NCBI GenBank assembly: GCA_027457185.1
Contig: DAIDTN010000062.1
Span: forward strand, 1-10,027
Direction: 5' to 3'
Source of the DNA: Burkholderiales bacterium
GTDB taxonomy: Bacteria > Pseudomonadota > Gammaproteobacteria > Burkholderiales > SG8-39
Length of the DNA stretch: 10,027 nucleotides
Within the stretch, counting starts at the first letter, position 1; every line of letters starts with the position of its first letter. Positions 1 to 5,285 of the stretch are shown piece by piece. Under the pieces are notes generated by a model. It had not been told where the DNA came from and made no database searches. It saw only the letters and a list, made by a program, of their open reading frames with translations. The position numbers and the translations under genes are program-made.

Positions 1-392
1 ATTTTGAGTCCAATAAAAATTTCTCGAGTACATCTAGAGTCATTTTGTCATGTCGATATTCCGTGGGAAAACGCCGCCGCACCCTATCGCATCCAGCCTG
101 AGCGGTCTCCTGCGCCGTGCGACAAATAGACCTCTTTAAGAGAGCGCCAGATGCGCCTTAGTTCAACCTGAATTTGTAAGAAAATATTTCTGCCGCATCC
201 GCCCATGACCCAGCACGATAACAGGCAGGAGCTATCCCTCGTTGGGGAAAGCATCTATGCCGTTGGTGGTTGGCGCGCGTGCAGGAAGCGCAGCAAACCG
301 GTCTCCCGCGGAGAGGGTGCAGATTTAACCAACCCCAGCGTAACCCCGGACCAGAAGCGAAAACAGCCCGCCCCGAGGAGGGCCGCATGAAC
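1..392. other. Non-coding region downstream of the tRNA-Met gene
   Basis: I see no convincing gene here. The open frames that exist are short, lack ribosome binding sites and resemble no family I know; two of them (158-418 minus and 270-458 plus) run into the tRNA gene. The first 60 bases are clearly richer in A and T than the rest of the window. A weak GC hairpin (370-373 with 380-383), followed on the minus strand by a four-T run at 363-360, could help end the tRNA transcript but is not strong. The stretch lies directly after the 3' end of a tRNA gene, a common integration point for mobile elements, but no integrase or repeated tRNA end is visible here. Confidence 0.5.
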
Positions 393-469
393 TGGTGGCG
401 AATCCGTGATTCGAACACGGGACCTGCGGATTATGATTCCGTCGCTCTAACCGGCTGAGCTAATTCGCC
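393..469 (-). tRNA. tRNA-Met (anticodon CAT), elongator type, with encoded CCA
   Basis: The minus strand folds into a full 77-nt cloverleaf. The acceptor stem GGCGAAT/ATTCGCC (469-463 with 403-397) and T stem CCGTG/CACGG are perfect and the D stem is GCTC/GAGC. The T loop is TTCGAAT, the discriminator is A396, and CCA is encoded at 395-393. The anticodon CAT is at 435-433 in the loop ATCATAA; the anticodon stem has one A-C mismatch at its outer pair (27-43). A CAT anticodon could also mean tRNA-Ile2, whose C is modified to lysidine. E. coli Ile2 carries C-G pairs at 4-69 and 5-68, whereas this gene has G4-C69 and A5-T68, so I prefer elongator Met. It is not initiator-like, since it lacks a mismatch at the first acceptor pair. 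Confidence 0.96.
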
Positions 470-483
470 AAGCGAAGGCGCGG

Positions 484-513
484 ATTATCCTCGCGCCGCA
501 CTGCTCCTGTCAA
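484..513 (-). promoter_or_regulatory. sigma70-type promoter of the tRNA-Met gene
   Basis: On the minus strand a perfect -35 box TTGACA (513-508) is followed after 18 bp by GATAAT (489-484). Transcription would start near 477, about 8 nt before the mature 5' end at 469. The bases right after the -10 box are G and C only (CCGCGCC). Such a GC-rich discriminator is known from stringently controlled stable RNA promoters, so control by ppGpp is a reasonable inference. Confidence 0.85.
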
Positions 514-598
514 GCGATCTTGCTTGCTATGCGGCTGAATTCAGGAAGAAAAAATCGGCGCGCGCGAGCCCGGAGGCGGCGTCTGCCGGGGCGCGGCG

Positions 599-614
599 CA
601 GCCGGAGCCGGCTG
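599..614. repeat. Perfect inverted repeat CAGCCG-GAGC-CGGCTG
   Basis: Two 6-bp arms separated by 4 bp lie about 40 bp upstream of the -10 box of the hydroxylase gene. No T run follows on either strand, so it is not an obvious terminator. It may be an operator or a hairpin, or chance in GC-rich DNA. Confidence 0.3.
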
Positions 615-655
615 TCATCGTTGTCGCGTTTTGCGCTGTTGGCGGCCATTGCGTT

Positions 656-661
656 TAGAAT
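656..661 (+). promoter_or_regulatory. -10 element TAGAAT of the hydroxylase-dsbC unit
   Basis: TAGAAT is followed by 6 bp and then the ATG at 668, so transcription would begin at or next to the start codon. The best -35 candidate is TTGCGC at 631-636 with a long 19-bp spacer, so the -35 is weak. No Shine-Dalgarno sequence precedes the ATG, which fits a leaderless transcript. Confidence 0.45.
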
Positions 662-667
662 CCCCGC

Positions 668-1828
668 ATGGACTTCGATATCGTCATTGTCGGCGCCGGC
701 CTGGTCGGCGCGAGTTTCGCCATGGCGCTGCGCGGCGGCGGGCTTAAGCTGGCGCTGGTCGAGGCGCAGGCGCCGGCAGCCGTTGCCGATGATTGGGATA
801 GTCGCGTCTACGCCATCAGTCCCGGCAGTGCTGCGTTCCTGCAAAGCATGGGCGTATGGAAACGGCTGGATCGCAACCGCATCGGCGCTGTGCACGAAAT
901 GCACATTCACGGCGACGCCGCGAGTGCCCAGTTGCGCTTCTCCGCCTACGAGGTGGGTGTCGCCGAACTCGCCGCTATCGTCGAGAGCCGCCGTCTGCAA
1001 TCGGTGCTGTGGCAGGGACTGGAGTTCCAGCACGAGCTGGAACTCATCTGCCCGGAACGCTGCACAGCGCTGCAACTGCACGAGGATGCGGCCGAACTCA
1101 CCTTGGCCGGCGGTAGAACCCTGCGTGCGCGGCTGGTGGTCGCGGCCGATGGCATGCATTCCTGGGTGCGCGAGGCGGCCGGGATCGCAGCTGAGGTGAA
1201 CGCCTACGGCCAGATGGGCTTGGTGGCGAATTTCGCCTGCGCGCAGCCGCACCACAACACGGCTTTCCAGTGGTTCCGCAGCGACGGCGTGCTCGCTTAT
1301 CTGCCGCTGCCGGGCCAACGCATGTCCATGGTGTGGTCCACGGCCGATGCCCATGCCGCGGAGCTCCTTGCCCTGCCGGCGGAAACGCTCTGCGCCCGGG
1401 TGGCCGAAGCCGGCAAGGACGCGCTGGGGGAACTCGACCTGCTGTCGCCCGCGCTGCAATTCCCGCTGGCGCGGCTGCGCGCGGGGCGCCTGGCCGCGCC
1501 GCGCATCGCCTTGATCGGCGATGCCGGCCACGTGGTGCATCCCTTAGCCGGCCAGGGCGTCAATCTCGGTTTCGGCGATGCACGTGTTCTGGCCGGGGTG
1601 CTGATGCAACGTGAACAATTTCGCGATCCCGGTGAAATTCGCCTGCTGCGGCGCTATGAGCGCGCCCGCGCCGAAGATATACTCGCGCTTGCCTGGGTTA
1701 CCGACGGATTGCAGCGGCTGTTCGCCACACCCGGGGGCGTTGTGGCGAAGCTGCGCAATGCCGGACTGAACTTAACCAACGCCTTGCCGGTCGTAAAGAA
1801 CTTGCTTATCCGCCGCGCTTTAGGCTGA
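668..1828 (+). CDS. UbiH/UbiF/COQ6-family FAD-dependent hydroxylase (ubiquinone biosynthesis)
   Basis: This 386-residue flavoprotein monooxygenase probably hydroxylates the aromatic ring of a ubiquinone precursor using FAD, NAD(P)H and O2. The N-terminal Rossmann fold has the dinucleotide motif GAGLVG (residues 9-14). DSRVYAISPGS (44-54) fits the family's flavin-contact region. The DG motif lies around D161-G162 (AADGMHSWVR), and the second FAD motif is ALIGDAGHVVHPLAGQG (281-297, with G284-D285), typical of UbiH, UbiF, UbiI and VisC. Length is normal for the family. Which ring carbon is modified (C1, C5 or C6) cannot be told from the sequence, so I give no symbol. The start at 668 begins directly at the FAD-binding strand and has no Shine-Dalgarno, but a -10 box ends 6 bp upstream. 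dsbC follows after 20 bp, probably in the same transcript. Confidence 0.9.
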   Translation: MDFDIVIVGAGLVGASFAMALRGGGLKLALVEAQAPAAVADDWDSRVYAISPGSAAFLQSMGVWKRLDRNRIGAVHEMHIHGDAASAQLRFSAYEVGVAELAAIVESRRLQSVLWQGLEFQHELELICPERCTALQLHEDAAELTLAGGRTLRARLVVAADGMHSWVREAAGIAAEVNAYGQMGLVANFACAQPHHNTAFQWFRSDGVLAYLPLPGQRMSMVWSTADAHAAELLALPAETLCARVAEAGKDALGELDLLSPALQFPLARLRAGRLAAPRIALIGDAGHVVHPLAGQGVNLGFGDARVLAGVLMQREQFRDPGEIRLLRRYERARAEDILALAWVTDGLQRLFATPGGVVAKLRNAGLNLTNALPVVKNLLIRRALG

Positions 1829-1848
1829 ACCGTAATTAAAGGAAAAAC

Positions 1849-2583
1849 ATGTTGAATCGCATATTGGCCGTTGTCCTGCTCGGTTCGGTAATGGCGCTGG
1901 CACAAGCCGCAGAACCCGCACCCGCGGGCAAGCTCTCCACCGAGAACATCATCAAACACGCCCTCGAGGGCCGGCTGGGCGGGGTCAAGGTCGATACGGT
2001 GACCAAGACCCCTTATCTCGGCTTGTACGAAGTGCGTGTAGGCACTGAGATCATCTACACCGACGCAAAGATGACTTACATTTTCAGCGGCAACATCATC
2101 GATGCCAAGACCATGCAGAACCTGACCCAGAAGCGAATGAACGAGTTGAACGCCATCAAGTGGGACGATCTGCCGCTCGACGCCGCTTTCAAAACCGTGC
2201 ATGGCAACGGCAAGCGATTGCTGGCGGTGTTCGTCGATCCCAACTGTCCTTATTGCAAGCGTTTCGAGAAAGACCTGGCCAAGGTCGACGACATTACCGT
2301 CTACACTTTCCTGTTCCCGATTTTGTCGCAGGATTCGAAGCAGAAAGCGCAGGCGATATGGTGTTCCGCGGACAAATCCAAAGCCTGGAACGATCTGATG
2401 CTGAATGGCAAGGTGCCCGCGGCGGCGAGCTGCAACACGCCGATCGAGGAAAACATGCAGTTCGCGCGCAAGAACAACATCACCGGCACGCCGACGCTTG
2501 TGTTCGCCAACGGCGAGCGCGTGCCCGGCGCGGTTTCGGCGGAGCAGCTGGAGAAGATGCTTGCGCTGAACGAAAAAAAATAG
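1849..2583 (+). CDS. dsbC: Thiol:disulfide interchange protein DsbC
   Basis: This is a periplasmic disulfide isomerase of 244 residues that rearranges wrong disulfide bonds in exported proteins; in E. coli it is a homodimer kept reduced by DsbD. A signal peptide covers about residues 1-20 with likely cleavage at AQA|AEP. An N-terminal dimerisation domain (about 21-85) is followed by a thioredoxin fold with active site C133-P-Y-C136 and the cis-proline loop GTPT (P215). C172 (IWCSADKSKAW) and C195 (ASCN) match the structural disulfide of E. coli DsbC. The active site is CPYC, whereas E. coli DsbC has CGYC. Shine-Dalgarno AAAGGA (1838-1843) sits 5 nt before the ATG. The gene ends in two AAA lysine codons forming an A8 run, which on the other strand can act as a terminator T tract. 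It converges with mltA. Confidence 0.95.
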   Translation: MLNRILAVVLLGSVMALAQAAEPAPAGKLSTENIIKHALEGRLGGVKVDTVTKTPYLGLYEVRVGTEIIYTDAKMTYIFSGNIIDAKTMQNLTQKRMNELNAIKWDDLPLDAAFKTVHGNGKRLLAVFVDPNCPYCKRFEKDLAKVDDITVYTFLFPILSQDSKQKAQAIWCSADKSKAWNDLMLNGKVPAAASCNTPIEENMQFARKNNITGTPTLVFANGERVPGAVSAEQLEKMLALNEKK

Positions 2584-2604
2584 CGGGTTGCCTCTACAGG
2601 AACC
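2573..2604 (-). terminator. Probable intrinsic terminator of mltA overlapping the dsbC 3' end
   Basis: Read on the minus strand, GGTT (2604-2601) and CCT pair with AGG and AACC (2589-2586) around the loop GTAG, with one bulged C. After CGCTA comes an eight-T tract (2580-2573). The stem is short and imperfect, so efficiency is uncertain. The T tract is the complement of the terminal lysine codons of dsbC. A second small hairpin, GGCCA/TGGCC (2624-2628 with 2636-2640), lies in the same convergent gap without a T run. Confidence 0.45.
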
Positions 2605-2649
2605 GTCCGGCAGCCTGAACGACGGCCACAACTGCTGGCCTGTTCGCGA

Positions 2650-3888
2650 TTATTGCGGCAGCGGATAACCGCGCGGCAGCAACACCCACATTCTGGCGCT
2701 TTGGCGCATGCGCCCCGCCTGCGCGCCCGCGGCGTCGCCAAAACCCCAAAAGTAATCGGCGCGCACCGCGCCGTGGATCGCGCCGCCGCGATCCTGCGCC
2801 AGTACCAGGCGCGCAAGCGCTTGCGTGGTCCCCGGCCAGGTGGTGGCGAGAAACACCGGTGCGCCCAGCGGAATGAAACGCGGATCGACGGCGATGGAGC
2901 GCTCCGGCGTGAGCGCCACGCCCAGGGCGCCTATGGGGCCATCGGCGTCGGAACCGTTCCCCAACGTAGCCGAAGGCAACTCGCGGAAAAAGACGTAGCT
3001 CGGGTTCTGGTCGAGCAGCGCGTCCAGTTTTGCCGGATGGGCCGCGCCCCAGGCTTTGATGCCCTGCATCGATGCGTCCTCCAGCTTCAGTTCGCCCTGT
3101 TCGACCAAATAGCGTCCGATGGACTTATACGGCTGGCCATTCTGGTCGGCGTATCCCACGCGCACGACCTCGCCCGAAGGCAGCCGCACCCGGCCCGAGC
3201 CTTGAATCTGCAGAAAGAACAGATCCAGCGGGTCGTCCACCCAGAGCAATGCTTTGCCGGCGAGTGCGGGCAGCCCGCGCTCGATCTCGGCGCGCGGGTA
3301 ATACGGCACTACGCGCCTGCCTTCGAGCCGTCCGCGCAGGCGCAGGTGCTTCAGCTCCGGATCGATCGCAGCCAGATCGACGGTGAGCAGGTCATCGGGC
3401 GCGGCGTAGAGCGGATAACGATATGGCCCCTGTTCGCGGCGGCTGCCGCGCAGCAGCGGTTCGTAGTAGCCGGTGACGAGTCCCTGCACGCTGCCGTCGG
3501 CGTCGGCTACCCGATAGGGCAGAAATTGCGACTCGAAGAATTCGCGCACCGAGGCGGCCGGCGGAAGCCGCTCGGCCAGCGCGCACGTCTCGCGCCAGGC
3601 CGCTTGCGCCTGCAGCCGGGTGCAGCTACGCAGAAATGCCGGCCAAGCGGCGCGCGGATCGTCGTCCGTCCATCCCGGCAGATCGGACCAGCTCACCGCC
3701 TCCAGAGTTTTTGCCTTGGGCTGCGCGGGCGTGAGTCCCGGGCATACCGGACAGACAGGGCAGGACGCGGCGGCAGGGCGGGCCTTAACCGCCGCCGGTG
3801 CCATCGGTCGCTCGGTGGCGCAACCGGCAAGCAGCGCGAACAGCGCCGCCGTACCGAGTGAGCGCCACTGGTTTATGATGCAGGCCAT
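2650..3888 (-). CDS. mltA: Membrane-bound lytic murein transglycosylase A (MltA), lipoprotein
   Basis: This 412-residue outer-membrane lipoprotein cleaves the MurNAc-GlcNAc bond of peptidoglycan and leaves 1,6-anhydro-MurNAc ends. The signal peptide ends in the lipobox LLAGC, with C23 as the expected lipid-bearing cysteine. A Pro/Ala-rich linker containing CPVCPVC (C43, C46, C49) leads to the MltA domain with GLVTGYYEPLL, LWVDDPLDLFFLQIQGSGR and KSIGRYL. At the C-terminus is the 3D domain: AVDPRFIPLG, then AQDRGGAIHG (D366), RADYFWGFGD (D378, D385) and an AG-x-M segment. The catalytic Asp of MltA lies in this last part. I chose the ATG at 3888 because it gives a textbook lipoprotein signal; the in-frame ATG at 3981 would add 31 arginine-rich residues that spoil it. 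apaG lies 222 bp upstream on the same strand. Confidence 0.94.
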   Translation of the reverse strand: MACIINQWRSLGTAALFALLAGCATERPMAPAAVKARPAAASCPVCPVCPGLTPAQPKAKTLEAVSWSDLPGWTDDDPRAAWPAFLRSCTRLQAQAAWRETCALAERLPPAASVREFFESQFLPYRVADADGSVQGLVTGYYEPLLRGSRREQGPYRYPLYAAPDDLLTVDLAAIDPELKHLRLRGRLEGRRVVPYYPRAEIERGLPALAGKALLWVDDPLDLFFLQIQGSGRVRLPSGEVVRVGYADQNGQPYKSIGRYLVEQGELKLEDASMQGIKAWGAAHPAKLDALLDQNPSYVFFRELPSATLGNGSDADGPIGALGVALTPERSIAVDPRFIPLGAPVFLATTWPGTTQALARLVLAQDRGGAIHGAVRADYFWGFGDAAGAQAGRMRQSARMWVLLPRGYPLPQ

Positions 3889-3896
3889 GGGGACGG

Positions 3897-3902
3897 AGTA
3901 TA
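3897..3902 (-). promoter_or_regulatory. -10 element TATACT of mltA
   Basis: TATACT ends 8 bp before the mltA ATG (3888), so the mRNA would have almost no leader. I see no good -35 box at 16-19 bp. Its TATA core is shared with a plus-strand TATAGC (3899-3904) that ends 7 bp before a GTG-started small gene. Confidence 0.45.
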
Positions 3903-3911
3903 GCAACGCAT

Positions 3912-4016
3912 GTGGATTTTTACGTCGAAGCAGGCGTCGCCCTGGGGCTGCTGCTGTTCGTCGTCTGGCGGACCTGGCCAAAGTCCGATAACAAGGATGA
4001 AGGTCAGATCAGGTAG
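3912..4016 (+). CDS. Possible small single-pass membrane protein (34 residues)
   Basis: A GTG at 3912 opens a 34-codon frame ending in TAG at 4014-4016. The product has a short acidic N-terminus (MDFYVEA), a hydrophobic segment GVALGLLLFVVW (residues 8-19) and a polar tail RTWPKSDNKDEGQIR. This is the usual plan of a small inner-membrane protein with its positive side in the cytoplasm. Third codon positions in the hydrophobic part are mostly G or C, as in the neighbouring genes. No in-frame ATG exists and there is no Shine-Dalgarno; a -10-like TATAGC ends 7 bp before the GTG. It diverges from mltA and converges on apaG, with the palindromic heptad array between the two stops. I recognise no family. 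It vaguely resembles short oxidase subunits such as CcoQ, but that is not a claim. It could be chance. Confidence 0.4.
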   Translation: MDFYVEAGVALGLLLFVVWRTWPKSDNKDEGQIR

Positions 4017-4030
4017 GAGCGGCGTCTGTC

Positions 4031-4100
4031 GTTGTTCGTTGGTCGTTGTTCGAACCACGAACCACGTACCACGTACCACGTACCACGTACCACGACCAAC
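4031..4100. repeat. Palindromic array of ten contiguous 7-bp repeats
   Basis: Three units GTTGTTC, GTTGGTC, GTTGTTC (4031-4051) are followed without a gap by seven units in the opposite orientation (4052-4100): GAACCAC twice, GTACCAC four times, then GACCAAC. Orientation flips exactly at a unit boundary, giving TTCGAA at the centre. The outer units form an 11-bp perfect inverted repeat (4036-4046 with 4092-4102). The array begins 14 bp after the stop of the small gene at 3912-4016 and ends 10 bp from the apaG stop codon. A long hairpin could form in RNA from either strand, although no T run follows. Heptamer arrays of this kind occur between genes in several bacterial groups; their function is not settled. 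Confidence 0.85.
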
Positions 4101-4110
4101 GATACACGAC

Positions 4111-4494
4111 CTAGTGCAGCACGCGCGGCACCGATAAGGTGAATTCAGGTATCGGCGCGTCGAACTGGGTGCCGTCCTCAGCCACCATCTGATAGCTGCC
4201 GCTCATGGTGCCGACTGGCGTGGCGAGCGCGGTGCCGCTGGTGTACGCGAAGTGCTCGCCGGGCTTGAGCAGGGGCTGGGCGCCGACTACACCGAGGCCG
4301 CGCACTTCCTGCACCTGGTTGTGTGCATCGGTGATGATCCAGTGGCGGCTGATCAACTGCGCCGGCAGCGTCCCGCTGTTGCGGATGGTGACGGTGTAGG
4401 CGAAGACGAAGCGGTCTTTCCCCTCGTCCGACTGCTCGGCGACGTATTGAGTCTCGGTGGAGACGTTGACGGCGTATTTCTTGTCCGATTGCAT
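4111..4494 (-). CDS. apaG: ApaG protein
   Basis: This 127-residue protein matches ApaG in length and sequence. It is a single beta-sandwich domain of fibronectin-III type, with family hallmarks RHWIITDAHNQVQEVRG (the strand and turn region) and GEHFAYTSGTALATPVGTMSG near the C-terminal third. ApaG loss in enterobacteria affects Co2+ resistance and Mg2+ efflux, but its biochemical role is unclear. It is a soluble protein without signal peptide. In E. coli it neighbours apaH, which is absent here; instead it diverges from rpe and lies upstream of mltA. The ATG at 4494 has no Shine-Dalgarno but has a TAAAAT box 6 bp upstream. Confidence 0.94.
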   Translation of the reverse strand: MQSDKKYAVNVSTETQYVAEQSDEGKDRFVFAYTVTIRNSGTLPAQLISRHWIITDAHNQVQEVRGLGVVGAQPLLKPGEHFAYTSGTALATPVGTMSGSYQMVAEDGTQFDAPIPEFTLSVPRVLH

Positions 4495-4500
4495 GCCGCC

Positions 4501-4506
4501 ATTTTA
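4501..4506 (-). promoter_or_regulatory. -10 element TAAAAT of apaG
   Basis: On the minus strand TAAAAT is followed by GGCGGC and then the apaG ATG. The predicted transcription start coincides with the start codon, suggesting a leaderless mRNA. No clear -35 box is present. Confidence 0.45.
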
Positions 4507-4573
4507 CACCGCGTCTGCAGCGTCTGCCTGGCGCAGTGCCTAAGGTTTTTCGGCGCGCGCCCGGGCGAGCGGG

Positions 4574-4579
4574 TAAAAT
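4574..4579 (+). promoter_or_regulatory. -10 element TAAAAT of rpe
   Basis: TAAAAT lies 34 bp before the rpe ATG, giving a leader of about 28 nt. No good -35 box is visible. The perfect 10-bp palindrome CGCCCGGGCG (4558-4567) lies just upstream, where it would overlap the promoter spacer, so an operator is possible. Confidence 0.45.
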
Positions 4580-4613
4580 GCGCGCAAGCATCGCCCGACA
4601 CCGAGCACACTCC

Positions 4614-5279
4614 ATGGCCACTTACCGCATCGCGCCGAGCATACTTTCCGCCGACTTCGCCCGCCTGGGCGATGAAGTGACCGGCGTGATCGCCGCCGGC
4701 GCCGACTGGATTCATTTCGACGTGATGGACAACCATTACGTGCCCAACCTGACCATAGGTCCGATGGTATGCGAGGCGATCCGGCCGCTGACCAAGGCGC
4801 CCATCGACGTGCACCTGATGGTCAAGCCGGTGGACCGCATCGTGCCCGACTTCGCACGCGCCGGCGCCGACATCATCAGCTTTCATCCGGAGGCGAGCGA
4901 ACATGTCGACCGCACCATCGGTCTGATCCATGAGCAAGGCTGCAAGGCCGGGCTGGTGTTCAACCCGGGCACGCCGCTGGATTATCTCGACCATGTGCTC
5001 TATCGGCTGGACCTGGTGCTGATCATGTCGGTCAACCCCGGTTTCGGCGGGCAGAAATTCATCCCGCATGCGCTCGCCAAGCTGGCCGAAGCCCGCCGCC
5101 GCATAAACCAGGGCGGGCGCGAGATTCTGCTCGAGGTGGACGGCGGGGTCAATGCGGACAACATCGCCGCGATCGCGCGCGCCGGGGCCGACACCTTCGT
5201 CGCCGGCTCGGCCATTTTCGGCGCCAAGGACTACAAGGCGACGATCGCCGCGATGCGCGCGGCGATCCAGACCGGCTGA
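4614..5279 (+). CDS. rpe: Ribulose-phosphate 3-epimerase
   Basis: This 221-residue cytosolic TIM-barrel enzyme interconverts ribulose 5-phosphate and xylulose 5-phosphate (pentose phosphate or Calvin cycle). Conserved elements in order are IAPSILSADF (residues 6-15), HFDVMDNHYVPNLTIGP with metal ligands H34 and D36, DVHLMV with H67, FHPEASEH, MSVNPGFGGQKFIP, the LEVDGGVN loop with D176, and the phosphate-binding FVAGSAIF. All four expected metal ligands are present and the length is normal. I chose the ATG at 4614 because the family begins at this point; in-frame ATGs at 4578 and 4536 add residues outside the family, and 4578 overlaps the -10 box. gph follows 6 bp after the stop, so the two are probably coupled. 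It diverges from apaG. Confidence 0.96.
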   Translation: MATYRIAPSILSADFARLGDEVTGVIAAGADWIHFDVMDNHYVPNLTIGPMVCEAIRPLTKAPIDVHLMVKPVDRIVPDFARAGADIISFHPEASEHVDRTIGLIHEQGCKAGLVFNPGTPLDYLDHVLYRLDLVLIMSVNPGFGGQKFIPHALAKLAEARRRINQGGREILLEVDGGVNADNIAAIARAGADTFVAGSAIFGAKDYKATIAAMRAAIQTG

Positions 5280-5285
5280 ACCGGC

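Noticed and set aside
270..458. Open frame running through the tRNA gene
   Set aside because: Its end is simply the translated complement of the tRNA, a known annotation artefact.
393..469. tRNA-Ile2 (lysidine type) for the CAT anticodon
   Set aside because: The acceptor stem lacks the C4-G69 and C5-G68 pairs of E. coli tRNA-Ile2; elongator Met fits better, though a check of TilS determinants in the clade would settle it.
540..600. Terminator from GC-rich alternating sequence followed by T6 on the minus strand (554-549)
   Set aside because: The CGCGCG-rich stretch does not form a clean stem next to the T run, and no minus-strand gene lies upstream of it.
527..1540. 337-codon minus-strand open frame opposite the hydroxylase
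   Set aside because: Shadow of the UbiH-family gene, with Arg/His/Gln-rich composition and no recognisable domain.
2653..3861. 402-codon plus-strand open frame opposite mltA
   Set aside because: mltA has a lipobox and complete catalytic motifs; the opposite frame has neither motifs nor a ribosome binding site.
3889..3981. Longer mltA start at 3981
   Set aside because: It would put 31 arginine-rich residues before a perfect lipoprotein signal and lies upstream of the likely promoter.
3873..4079. 68-codon minus-strand frame starting in the heptad array
   Set aside because: Its N-terminus is translated repeat sequence and it overlaps the mltA start; no ribosome binding site or family resemblance.
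4031..4100. CRISPR array
   Set aside because: Units are 7 bp and contiguous, with no spacers, and orientation flips in the middle.
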